DNA of 64,000 bases from Mycobacterium gastri (GTDB lineage: Bacteria > Actinomycetota > Actinomycetes > Mycobacteriales > Mycobacteriaceae). Of the stretch, positions 1 through 7,084 are shown piece after piece. How positions within the stretch are numbered: position 1 is the first letter of the stretch; each line of letters begins with the position of its first letter. Location: NCBI RefSeq assembly GCF_002102175.1, contig NZ_LQOX01000077.1:1-64000 (forward strand), written 5' to 3'. The position numbers were made by a program, and so were the translations under genes. Below the pieces are notes generated by a model. The model saw only the letters and a list, made by a program, of their open reading frames with translations. It was not told the origin of the DNA and ran no database searches.

Positions 1-414
1 CCGGACACCGCCTGGCCAATCAACGGGCACCCGCCAGACTCATCCCGGGATTTGACGGACACCCCGGTTTCGATGTCATCTATGTGCATTTCGACACGTC
101 AACAGCGAATCGCTTGCGCTCACCTTCCCGATCCCCACCTGACACATCGACCTGTGCCTTTTCCACATCGCTCACCACAGTCACGTCACCGCTCCTGCAG
201 CATGTGGCGGTTTGAAGCCACCCCCCGCAGGGCGACTCCGAAGGGCCGACAATCCTTCATCTCCTGCACAGCACCGCTTCGGAAAGCTCTACCTACATCG
301 AACTCCCTTCCACGCTCGGGACACACCCGTCGACGCACCCTTGGGATTCAGCAACCCGTGTGTCTCACGAACTTGGCGGATCCGCCATCACTCCGCCATC
401 ATTCGTGATGTAAC
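1..414. other. Intergenic region downstream of dnaB, no gene seen
   Basis: I see no convincing coding sequence here. The open frames on the plus strand run into dnaB antisense and have no recognisable protein features. The stretch nearest dnaB holds a hairpin that could end the dnaB transcript (separate entry). In H37Rv the dnaB neighbour on this side is the Rv0059/Rv0060 pair; nothing resembling its start is visible in these 414 bases. Confidence 0.6.
365..408 (-). terminator. Candidate terminator hairpin after dnaB
   Basis: The arms TCACGAA (365-371) and TTCGTGA (402-408) are perfect complements. The loop contains a second self-complementary element, TGGCGGATCCGCCA (373-386). The structure begins about 6 bases after the dnaB stop codon on the minus strand. 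There is no U tract, which is common for mycobacterial terminators. It could also be a protein-binding palindrome. Confidence 0.4.
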
Positions 415-2226
415 TCACCGAGCCATGTTGGCGAACCGCGACAAGTGCAGCTGGTGTGCGACGGTCACCGTCTTGGTCGGACCGTTACGGTGCTTGGCGA
501 GAATGAAATCCGCCTCTCCCCCGCGTGGATCGTCACGGTCGAATGCGTCCGGCCGGTGCAGCAGAATCACGACGTCAGCATCTTGTTCCAGGCTTCCCGA
601 CTCGCGAAGATCGGACAGCATCGGCTTCTTGTCGGTGCGCTGCTCGGGGCCGCGGTTGAGTTGGCTGATCGCGACCACCGGCACCTCGAGCTCCTTGGCG
701 AGCAGCTTGAGTTGCCGCGAGAATTCCGACACCTCGACCTGCCGCGACTCGTGCTTTTTCCCCGAGGTCATCAGCTGCATGTAGTCGACCACCACCAGAC
801 GCAGGCTGGCTTTCTGCCGCAGCCGGCGCGCCTTGGCCCGGATCTCCATCATCGTCATGTTCGGCGAGTCGTCGATATACAGTGGCGCCTCACTGATTTC
901 GCTCATCCGCCGGGCCAACCGCGTCCAGTCATCGTCGGTCATGCGGCCCGAGCGCATATCGGAGAGCTTGATTTTCGCCTCCGCCGACAACAGCCGCATC
1001 ACGATCTCGGACTTACTCATCTCCAGCGAGAAGATGATGCTGGCGTGGCGGTGTTTGATCGAGCACGACCGCAGGAAGTCCAGCCCGAGGGTGGAGTTGT
1101 GGGTCGGCACCATACCGCGACCGGCCAGATAAAGATGTGCGGCGTTGTCCACCTCGACGCAGCGCACCGCGACGCTGGGGACCCGGCGCACCGAGACGAC
1201 CCGCAAAACCGGTGCCAGCGTGGCGGTGGGCCGGCGTCCGGTGCAACGCACCATGGAGCCGGCCGGCGTGATCGTGTCCAGCCCACAACGCAATTGAGCT
1301 GAGGTCCGGATCCCATGGCCGGTCGGCCACTGATGCTCGGCATCGGCGACAATCGTTGTGCCGTCGGAGAACTCGATCCGATAGCACGGGCGTCCCAACA
1401 TGACATCCGTCGCACCGACCACCCGCGTCGGCAAGCCGTCGGCATCGAGCAACTCATCGCCGACCGCGACGTCGCCCATCGTGGTCCAACCGGCCGGTGT
1501 GGGCAGCGGCGTGTCCAGCGCCAGCGCCTTACCCACTCCCGGACGCGCCGCGACGATGATCATCTGCCCCGGGTGCAGGCCGTTGGTCACCTCGTCCAGC
1601 TCGCTAAAGCCCGTCAGCACACCGCGCGAGACACCGCCGTTGGATGCGATGGCGTCGATCTCGTCCATCGTCGGCTGCAGCAGATCCTCAAGCGGCACAA
1701 AGTCTTCCGACAACCGCCGGTTGGCGACGTCGTAGATTTCCGCCTGGGCGCGGTCGACCACCTCGGCCACGTCGGCGCCCTCGGCACCGGCATAGCCATA
1801 CTGCACCACCCGGGTGCCCGCCTCAACCAACCGGCGCAGCACCGCCTTCTCCGCGACGATGCTGGCGTAGTAACCCGCATTGGCAGCGGTCGGCACCGTC
1901 GAGATCAGGGTATGCAAATACGGTGCGCCGCCGATGCGGCGCAGTAGCCCGCGACGGTCCAGTTCGGCCGCGACCGTCACCGCGTCGGCCGGCTCGCCGC
2001 GCCCATACAGGTCGAGGATGGCGTCGTAGACGTTCTGGTGGGCGGGACGATAGAAATCACCGGGCCGCAGCCGTTCCAGCACATCGGCGATGGCGTCCTT
2101 GCTCAACAGCATCCCGCCCAGTACGGACTGTTCCGCGGCAAGATCCTGCGGTGGCTGACGGCCGAAGTCCTCACTGGGAGGCGGGGCATCCATTCCGGGG
2201 TGGGCGAGATCGTCGACCACCGCCAT
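415..2226 (-). CDS. dnaB: Replicative DNA helicase DnaB, intein-containing precursor
   Basis: The 603-residue precursor reduces to a 459-residue DnaB after removal of a 144-residue intein. It unwinds DNA at the fork as a hexamer loaded at oriC. Residues 30-170 are the N-terminal primase-interacting domain and 200-603 the RecA-like motor. The Walker A motif (ARPGVGK then ST) is split by the intein between K233 and S378, so the unspliced protein cannot have a working P-loop. Later motor motifs are present (VVVDYMQLM as Walker B, VVAISQLNRG, LRESGSLEQDAD). The ATG start has a strong Shine-Dalgarno, GGAGGAGGTGAGG, at 2231-2243. The gene stands apart from rplI, about 600 bases upstream. The DnaB partner DciA is encoded at the other end of the window. 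Confidence 0.97.
   Translation of the reverse strand: MAVVDDLAHPGMDAPPPSEDFGRQPPQDLAAEQSVLGGMLLSKDAIADVLERLRPGDFYRPAHQNVYDAILDLYGRGEPADAVTVAAELDRRGLLRRIGGAPYLHTLISTVPTAANAGYYASIVAEKAVLRRLVEAGTRVVQYGYAGAEGADVAEVVDRAQAEIYDVANRRLSEDFVPLEDLLQPTMDEIDAIASNGGVSRGVLTGFSELDEVTNGLHPGQMIIVAARPGVGKALALDTPLPTPAGWTTMGDVAVGDELLDADGLPTRVVGATDVMLGRPCYRIEFSDGTTIVADAEHQWPTGHGIRTSAQLRCGLDTITPAGSMVRCTGRRPTATLAPVLRVVSVRRVPSVAVRCVEVDNAAHLYLAGRGMVPTHNSTLGLDFLRSCSIKHRHASIIFSLEMSKSEIVMRLLSAEAKIKLSDMRSGRMTDDDWTRLARRMSEISEAPLYIDDSPNMTMMEIRAKARRLRQKASLRLVVVDYMQLMTSGKKHESRQVEVSEFSRQLKLLAKELEVPVVAISQLNRGPEQRTDKKPMLSDLRESGSLEQDADVVILLHRPDAFDRDDPRGGEADFILAKHRNGPTKTVTVAHQLHLSRFANMAR
1096..1527 (-). other. DnaB mini-intein, class 3-like (residues 234-377)
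   Basis: This in-frame insertion of 144 residues starts with Ala (ALALDTPLP) and ends VPTHN before the extein Ser378. It lacks the usual N-terminal Cys/Ser nucleophile. It does carry a Trp in block B (AEHQW, W300), a Cys in block F (VRCVEVD, C356) and a Thr just before the terminal His-Asn (PTHN). Together these are the WCT triad that defines class 3 inteins, which initiate splicing from the block F Cys. There is no LAGLIDADG endonuclease domain, so it is a mini-intein that cannot home by itself. Boundaries come from continuity of the Walker A motif. Confidence 0.88.
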
Positions 2227-2469
2227 GGGCCCTCACCTCCTCCGACATGAGCATCCGAACACACATTCGACCGCCGACAACCAGAGCGTAAATCAAGGCT
2301 CCGACAACAATCCCCGCTCCCACCTCAATTGGCCGACCATCAACTGGCCGCTACGTCACGGCTGTATCGTCGCCGCCGCAGCTCAATTGACCACCCGCGA
2401 GCACCCACATCCCAATGCGCCGAGACGACGCTAAACGTTGCTGGCCGGTCCTCCAAGGGGCCGTTGTCT

Positions 2470-2838
2470 ATGAAACTGTGCATGGTGTGTGCATATCCGT
2501 TGACCGCTGTGTTGAACGGGGTGTGCAAAACCTGTGGATCAATGCGGGTAGTTGCGACATCACTGCAGATAAGCGCCATACAACGGCACCCGTATTGTGT
2601 GGACAACAATCACCCCGGCGTGTCGGGCCAGGTTACCGCCTCGGGCGTGTTGGTTTTCGCCGAGATTTTCGGCGAGTTAAGCGTTGGTAACGGCAAGCGC
2701 GCCAAGACGCCATCGGAAAAGTTCGCCAGCGGCAACCTTTTCGGCAATGCGCCGCGCGGCCCGGCGGCCAGTCACGAGCGGCCGAAAACCCGGTGGGGCC
2801 ATCGTGGGCTCCACCGGGTGGACAGCTCTGGGGGCTAG
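2470..2838 (+). CDS. Candidate small zinc-ribbon-like protein (hypothetical)
   Basis: This 122-residue ORF is opposite to both dnaB and rplI. It begins [10 protein letters not shown] and has two CxxC pairs (C4/C7 and C19/C22), a spacing typical of a small zinc ribbon. AAGGGG at 2455-2460 lies 9 bases before the ATG and could act as ribosome binding site. Third-position GC is ordinary for this genome in the second half and lower in the first. Its stop codon interlocks with the rplI stop through CTAG at 2835-2838. The C-terminal half is basic and disordered-looking. I do not recognise a family. H37Rv has the annotated gene Rv0057 between rplI and dnaB, but I recall it in the other orientation, so the call is uncertain. 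Confidence 0.4.
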   Translation: MKLCMVCAYPLTAVLNGVCKTCGSMRVVATSLQISAIQRHPYCVDNNHPGVSGQVTASGVLVFAEIFGELSVGNGKRAKTPSEKFASGNLFGNAPRGPAASHERPKTRWGHRGLHRVDSSGG

Positions 2839-3293
2839 GTTTCCGCGATGACGTCGACAGCGATCTCGACGTCGACTTCCGGGTGCAGGTGCACCACCAC
2901 CGGATGCGTGCCCACCGCCTTGATGTGAGCCTTGGGCAGCCGGACGATCCGCTTGTCGAGGTTCGGGCCGCCCGCCTTCTTGATGGCCGAGACAACGTCG
3001 CCCGCGGTCACCGAGCCGAACAGCTTGCCGGAGTCGCCCGCCGTTTTCACCGGCAGTGCGACCGAGCCAAGCGCTTCGATGGCCGCCTTGATTTCGTTGG
3101 CATGCTCGCGGCCGCGCACCGCTTTGGAATCGCGGGCGCGGCGGATGTCGTCGGCCTGCCGTTGGGCACCGCGCGATGCCATGATCGCCAGGCCGCGTGG
3201 CAGCAAGTAGTTGCGGCCGTACCCGTCCTTGACCTCGACCGTGTCGCCGACGGAACCAAGATGGTCAACGTCGGCCGTCAGAATCAGCTTCAT
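2835..3293 (-). CDS. rplI: 50S ribosomal protein L9
   Basis: The 152-residue protein has the full bacterial L9 layout: an N-terminal domain with the signature [20 protein letters not shown], a long connecting helix (about residues 45-75) and a C-terminal RNA-binding domain ending [16 protein letters not shown]. It binds 23S rRNA at the base of the L1 stalk. It is last in the rpsF-ssb-rpsR-rplI order, 41 bases after rpsR, and is probably co-transcribed with it. Length matches the family. The start codon is preceded by a modest GAAAG motif. Confidence 0.97.
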   Translation of the reverse strand: MKLILTADVDHLGSVGDTVEVKDGYGRNYLLPRGLAIMASRGAQRQADDIRRARDSKAVRGREHANEIKAAIEALGSVALPVKTAGDSGKLFGSVTAGDVVSAIKKAGGPNLDKRIVRLPKAHIKAVGTHPVVVHLHPEVDVEIAVDVIAET

Positions 3294-3334
3294 CGTTTGC
3301 GTACTTTCGTTGGGCTTGCAGCGCTGACCGTCGG

Positions 3335-3589
3335 CTACCGCGCCGACGAGGTAAAGGGCAGCAGCGCGACTTCACGGGCATTCTTCACCGCGGTTGCGAT
3401 GTCTCGTTGGTGCTGCACACAGTTGCCGGTGACCCGGCGTGCCCGGATCTTGCCGCGCTCGCTGATATAGGTCCGCAGCAGCGCGGTGTCCTTGTAGTCG
3501 ATCTTCTGATCCTTCTTCGCGCAGAAGACGCATTTGCGCGCCTTGACCGGCTTTTCCGGAGCCGGGCGTCGCTTGCTGGACTTGGCCAT
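3335..3589 (-). CDS. rpsR: 30S ribosomal protein S18 (zinc-motif form)
   Basis: The 84-residue S18 pairs with S6 on the small-subunit platform. The N-terminal half contains KCVFCAKK and the later GNCVQHQRD, giving the Cys/Cys/Cys/His zinc-binding pattern of the C+ type (rpsR1 in M. tuberculosis) used when zinc is available. The zinc-independent paralogue is not in this window. The body [19 protein letters not shown] is characteristic of the family. It lies between ssb and rplI with short gaps, so an operon is likely. Confidence 0.96.
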   Translation of the reverse strand: MAKSSKRRPAPEKPVKARKCVFCAKKDQKIDYKDTALLRTYISERGKIRARRVTGNCVQHQRDIATAVKNAREVALLPFTSSAR

Positions 3590-3633
3590 GTGTGTCTTTC
3601 TTTCCGTTGCTCAGTGATGGGACGTGTTGTCGA

Positions 3634-4149
3634 TCAGAAGGGCGGCTCGTCATCGCCGCCGAATGAGCCCGAGGCAGGGGCGCTGCCCCACGGGTCGTCA
3701 CCGGGACCGGGACCGGGTGCGCCGCCGGCCGGCGGTGCCGCCGGCCGGGAACCGCCGCCGCCAAAGCCGCCACCGCCGCCACTTCGGCTGGCCTTGTTGA
3801 CTTTGGCGGTGGCGTACCGAAGTGACGGCCCGATCTCGTCGACCTCGACCTCGACGACGGTGCGCTTCTCGCCTTCGCGGGTTTCGAACGAACGTTGCTT
3901 GAGCCGGCCGGTGACGATGACCCGTGCACCCCTGGTCAGGCTTTCCGCCACGTTTTCGGCGGCCTCCCGCCAGATGTTGCAGCGCAGGAAAAGCGCCTCG
4001 CCGTCCTTCCATTCACCGGTCTGCCGATCGTAGATCCGGGGCGTCGACGCGACGGTGAAATTCGCGACGGCGGCACCCGACGGCGTGAACCGCAGCTCAG
4101 GATCGGCGGTCAAATTTCCGACGACAGTGATGGTGGTGTCACCAGCCAC
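3634..4149 (-). CDS. ssb: Single-stranded DNA-binding protein
   Basis: The 171-residue SSB has an OB-fold at about residues 5-115 ([20 protein letters not shown], then [14 protein letters not shown] and [17 protein letters not shown]). A Gly/Pro-rich linker follows (about 120-160), with the acidic tip DDEPPF that recruits replication and repair partners. It coats single-stranded DNA at forks. The position between rpsF and rpsR is the conserved actinobacterial arrangement and suggests growth-rate-linked expression with the ribosomal proteins. Confidence 0.97.
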   Translation of the reverse strand: MAGDTTITVVGNLTADPELRFTPSGAAVANFTVASTPRIYDRQTGEWKDGEALFLRCNIWREAAENVAESLTRGARVIVTGRLKQRSFETREGEKRTVVEVEVDEIGPSLRYATAKVNKASRSGGGGGFGGGGSRPAAPPAGGAPGPGPGDDPWGSAPASGSFGGDDEPPF

Positions 4150-4298
4150 AATGGTTCTCCTTGTTCCGCCCGATTCTCGCCTGGCGGGTAGTCATGAGCG
4201 TCTTTGACTCGAGCCTATGCAACAGGGCTGACAGCGAGGGCTGGTGCTCGATTTGCCCGGCTCCTTCGCCCCCGCTTCGCGGCCGCATCGTCGCCGGG

Positions 4299-4589
4299 CT
4301 AATGCTTGTCGGCGCGCATCACCTTGGTGCGCAGTACCGACTCGTTGAGGCTCAGCTGGCGGTCGAGCTCGGATACCGTCGCCGGGGCAGCTTTCAGGTC
4401 GACGACGACATAGATGCCCTCGGAGTGCTTGGCGATCTCGTAGGCCAACCGCCGCCGGCCCCAGATATCGACCTTTTCGACCTTTCCGCCGTCTTTCCGG
4501 ACGACGTTCAGGAACGTCTCCAGGGACGGGGCAACGGTGCGTTCGTCGAGAGTGGGATCGAGGATGATCATGATTTCGTATGGACGCAT
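4299..4589 (-). CDS. rpsF: 30S ribosomal protein S6
   Basis: The 96-residue S6 begins [16 protein letters not shown], the family N-terminus. I chose this ATG over one 12 codons upstream because AGGAGGTGAT lies just before it and because family members start here. The core [27 protein letters not shown] is conserved. S6 binds S18 on the 30S platform and heads the operon. The 209 bases upstream, to the end of the minus-strand gene at 4800, hold its promoter. A 149-base gap separates it from ssb. Confidence 0.96.
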   Translation of the reverse strand: MRPYEIMIILDPTLDERTVAPSLETFLNVVRKDGGKVEKVDIWGRRRLAYEIAKHSEGIYVVVDLKAAPATVSELDRQLSLNESVLRTKVMRADKH

Positions 4590-4799
4590 AGGGACCTCAT
4601 CACCTCCTCTGGTCGTAGCGGCCACGGTCGGTCCGTGGCAGGAGGGTCGCCTGCGTCGGCAACCGTCCCAGGCTACCGGATAGCGCGCCCACCAGAAAAA
4701 TCACCGAACAACGCCGCGGCCCGCGCCCAGATTGCACCGGTGGTCGCGGTCACGTGCCGAACCACACCCCTCACCGCAATCTCGCCGCCAACAAGCCGG

Positions 4800-5438
4800 T
4801 CACTTCCGGCTGCGCAGGAATTCAGCGGCCCGGATCCTGGTCGCCTCGTCGGCATTGGCCAGCGATCCCGAGGCGAACGGCGGCCGCGGGTCATATTCGA
4901 TGAGCAGCTGCGCGGCCTGGGCGGCTTCCCGGTCAACCAACAGCTCGACCAACCGCAAAGCCATGTCGATGCCGCTGGAGACCCCGGCGGCGGTGATGAT
5001 GCGCTGCGGTAGGTGTTCGACGACGCGGTCGGGCACATACTGCGCGCCCAGCTCGTTGAGCTGCTCTGCCGCGCGCCAGTGCGTCGTGGCGGTAAGGCCG
5101 TCGAGCAGACCCGCGGCGGCCAGCAACAACGCTCCGGTGCACACCGAGGTGGTGAATCTGGTGTGCGGGTGGACCGATTGCAGCCAGCCACGGATGACCT
5201 CGTCATCCAGGAGCACCCGGGTTCCGATGCCACCGGGAAACACCACGACATCGGGGGTGCCGACTTCGTCGAAGGCGGCATCGCAGATAAGGCCGAGCAT
5301 GCCGTTTTCGGTGCGCAGCTCGCCGCGTCGGTGCCCGACGAAAACCACGTCGATCGACGGAATACGTTGCAGGACTTCATAGGGACCGACGGCGTCCAAG
5401 GCGGTGAACCTCGGGAACAGCGGGATGGCGACCTGCAT
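4800..5438 (-). CDS. DJ-1/PfpI superfamily protein (Rv0052-like)
   Basis: This 212-residue protein begins MQVAIPLFPRFTALDAVGPYEVL and carries the nucleophile-elbow cysteine in TTSVCTGALLLAAAGLL (about C99). The Cys plus the early Asp (LDAVGP) resemble the isonitrile hydratase/AraC-type glutamine-amidotransferase-like branch, but the true substrate is unknown. Its ATG shares one base with the TGA of the upstream membrane protein gene (TGATG), so translation is probably coupled. This overlap decides the start over an in-frame upstream codon. It is the last gene of the DUF5318-ponA1-GT87-like run. Confidence 0.85.
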   Translation of the reverse strand: MQVAIPLFPRFTALDAVGPYEVLQRIPSIDVVFVGHRRGELRTENGMLGLICDAAFDEVGTPDVVVFPGGIGTRVLLDDEVIRGWLQSVHPHTRFTTSVCTGALLLAAAGLLDGLTATTHWRAAEQLNELGAQYVPDRVVEHLPQRIITAAGVSSGIDMALRLVELLVDREAAQAAQLLIEYDPRPPFASGSLANADEATRIRAAEFLRSRK

Positions 5439-7084
5439 CAGGGCTCCCGCGCGGCAACTGCGCCAGGCGCCGTCCGCTCCGGCCGCGACGCAACGGGGCG
5501 CAGCCAGTTCGGCAGCCAGCCGGGTGCGGCGTCTGGGGCGAGGTCGTAACCACCGCCCGCGGGATCGTCGACTCGGCCATTCCAGCGCACCAGATCCTCC
5601 CGGGGTCGATATATCTGTCGAATTATCAACGCACACAGCACGATAACAGCGATATCGCGCAGCAGCACCGTCGTGGTGAACCACTGCTGGGGCAGTGAGC
5701 GGTTTGGGTTGCCGTACAGGTAATACATCCGCGGTACCCACACCAGCGCGTCAATTGTCATCCACGCCAGCAGAATCCGGCGGTGCGGCAGGGCCAGCGC
5801 GGCCAGCGGTACCAACCACAGCGAGAACTGCGGGCTCCACACCTTGTTGGTCAACAGGAATACCGCCACCACCAGAAACACCAGCTGCGCCACCCGCGGC
5901 CGCTGCGGCGCGGTGAACGCGATGTAAGCGATTGCGGCACAAGATAATGCAAACAGCACCGTGACGACCGTGTTCAGCACCATCGGCGGCTCCCAGAAGC
6001 CCACCCTGGGATCGAAGCCGCGCCAGCCGGTGTAGGACTTCACGACGTTGTACAGCGAATCCATGTCGTCGCCGCGCCGGGTGTTGAGCCGGAAAAACTC
6101 AGACCAGCCCCGCGGATAGAGCACCATGATGGGCAGATTGACCACCAGCCAGGTCACCGCCGCGGCCAACACCGTGCGCCGCACGGCACCCAGCCGCCCG
6201 GTCCGAATTCCCAGCACCAGCAGCGGGCCCAGGAACAACAGCGGATACAACTTGGCCGCGGCACCCAAACCGATCAGCAGTCCGGCCAGCCACGGTCTGC
6301 GCCGCGCCCAGGCCAGCAGTCCACCCATCGCGAAAGCCGTTGCCAGTGCGTCGAAGTTGGTGAATATCTGGAAGATCAACAGCGGCGATGCTGCCACCAA
6401 TGCCGCATCCCAGATCCGGCGGGCGGCCAGGCCCGAGGTTGCCCACACGGTAGCCAACCACGCGATCGCCAGCCCGAACGCCGCGGCGTTGAAGAACATC
6501 ACCACTTCAGCGATCACCGGTAGCGGCGTGACGTTGCTCAACGCGGTGTAGGTCTTGGCAATAGCCATCGCGACGTACTGGTATATCCCGGTCAACACCG
6601 GATATTCCATGTGGCGCACCGCGACCTGTCCGTCGTATTGGATCTGCGGTGCGCCGGTGCTGTCGGTTTCGATCCAGCTGGACTTGTAGGGAAACTTGCC
6701 CTGGCTCAACAGCTCTGCGCCGTAGAGCGGCACCGTGTCGGAGTAGCACAATTCGTAATAGGCGCGCTGGTTGTCCCAGTTGGCCACCCTCTTGTCACCC
6801 GGCCCGGTCCCGGTGCTCTGCAGGCAGGCGGCCTTCGTCGACCAGCCGAGCGCCAGAAACACCAACGCGATCACTAGCATCACCCGCAACGGGGTCATGA
6901 ACCGGGCCCGCCCGATCAGGGCGTGCCGGCCCACCGGTCCGCCGATGACATCGGCCAGAGCAGAACCTAAAACATCGGTGCGGCTGGGGAAATCGCGGGT
7001 GTCTGCACTACGTAGGTCGCAGGCCAACGGCGCGGGCGAGGTAGCTGAGACGGTTGCGGGATTGGTCCGGATAATAGCCGTCAC
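5438..7084 (-). CDS. GT87-like polytopic membrane glycosyltransferase (Rv0051-like)
   Basis: The 548-residue protein has about ten hydrophobic segments starting near residue 68 (RVMLVIALVFLALGW) after a cytosolic N-terminal stretch. Its layout fits GT-C fold glycosyltransferases of the GT87 family, which use polyprenyl-phosphate sugars on the outer face of the membrane. The run GAAAKLYPLLFLGPLLVLG is a typical GT87 core segment. The first periplasmic loop holds acidic residues (NWDNQRAYYELCYSD). The GTG start overlaps the ponA1 stop (GTGA), implying coupling to peptidoglycan synthesis. Donor and acceptor are not known from sequence. Confidence 0.8.
   Translation of the reverse strand: MTAIIRTNPATVSATSPAPLACDLRSADTRDFPSRTDVLGSALADVIGGPVGRHALIGRARFMTPLRVMLVIALVFLALGWSTKAACLQSTGTGPGDKRVANWDNQRAYYELCYSDTVPLYGAELLSQGKFPYKSSWIETDSTGAPQIQYDGQVAVRHMEYPVLTGIYQYVAMAIAKTYTALSNVTPLPVIAEVVMFFNAAAFGLAIAWLATVWATSGLAARRIWDAALVAASPLLIFQIFTNFDALATAFAMGGLLAWARRRPWLAGLLIGLGAAAKLYPLLFLGPLLVLGIRTGRLGAVRRTVLAAAVTWLVVNLPIMVLYPRGWSEFFRLNTRRGDDMDSLYNVVKSYTGWRGFDPRVGFWEPPMVLNTVVTVLFALSCAAIAYIAFTAPQRPRVAQLVFLVVAVFLLTNKVWSPQFSLWLVPLAALALPHRRILLAWMTIDALVWVPRMYYLYGNPNRSLPQQWFTTTVLLRDIAVIVLCALIIRQIYRPREDLVRWNGRVDDPAGGGYDLAPDAAPGWLPNWLRPVASRPERTAPGAVAAREP

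Noticed and set aside
445-1302. 285-residue plus-strand ORF opposite dnaB
   Set aside because: Antisense shadow of the dnaB intein and C-terminal domain; no family features.
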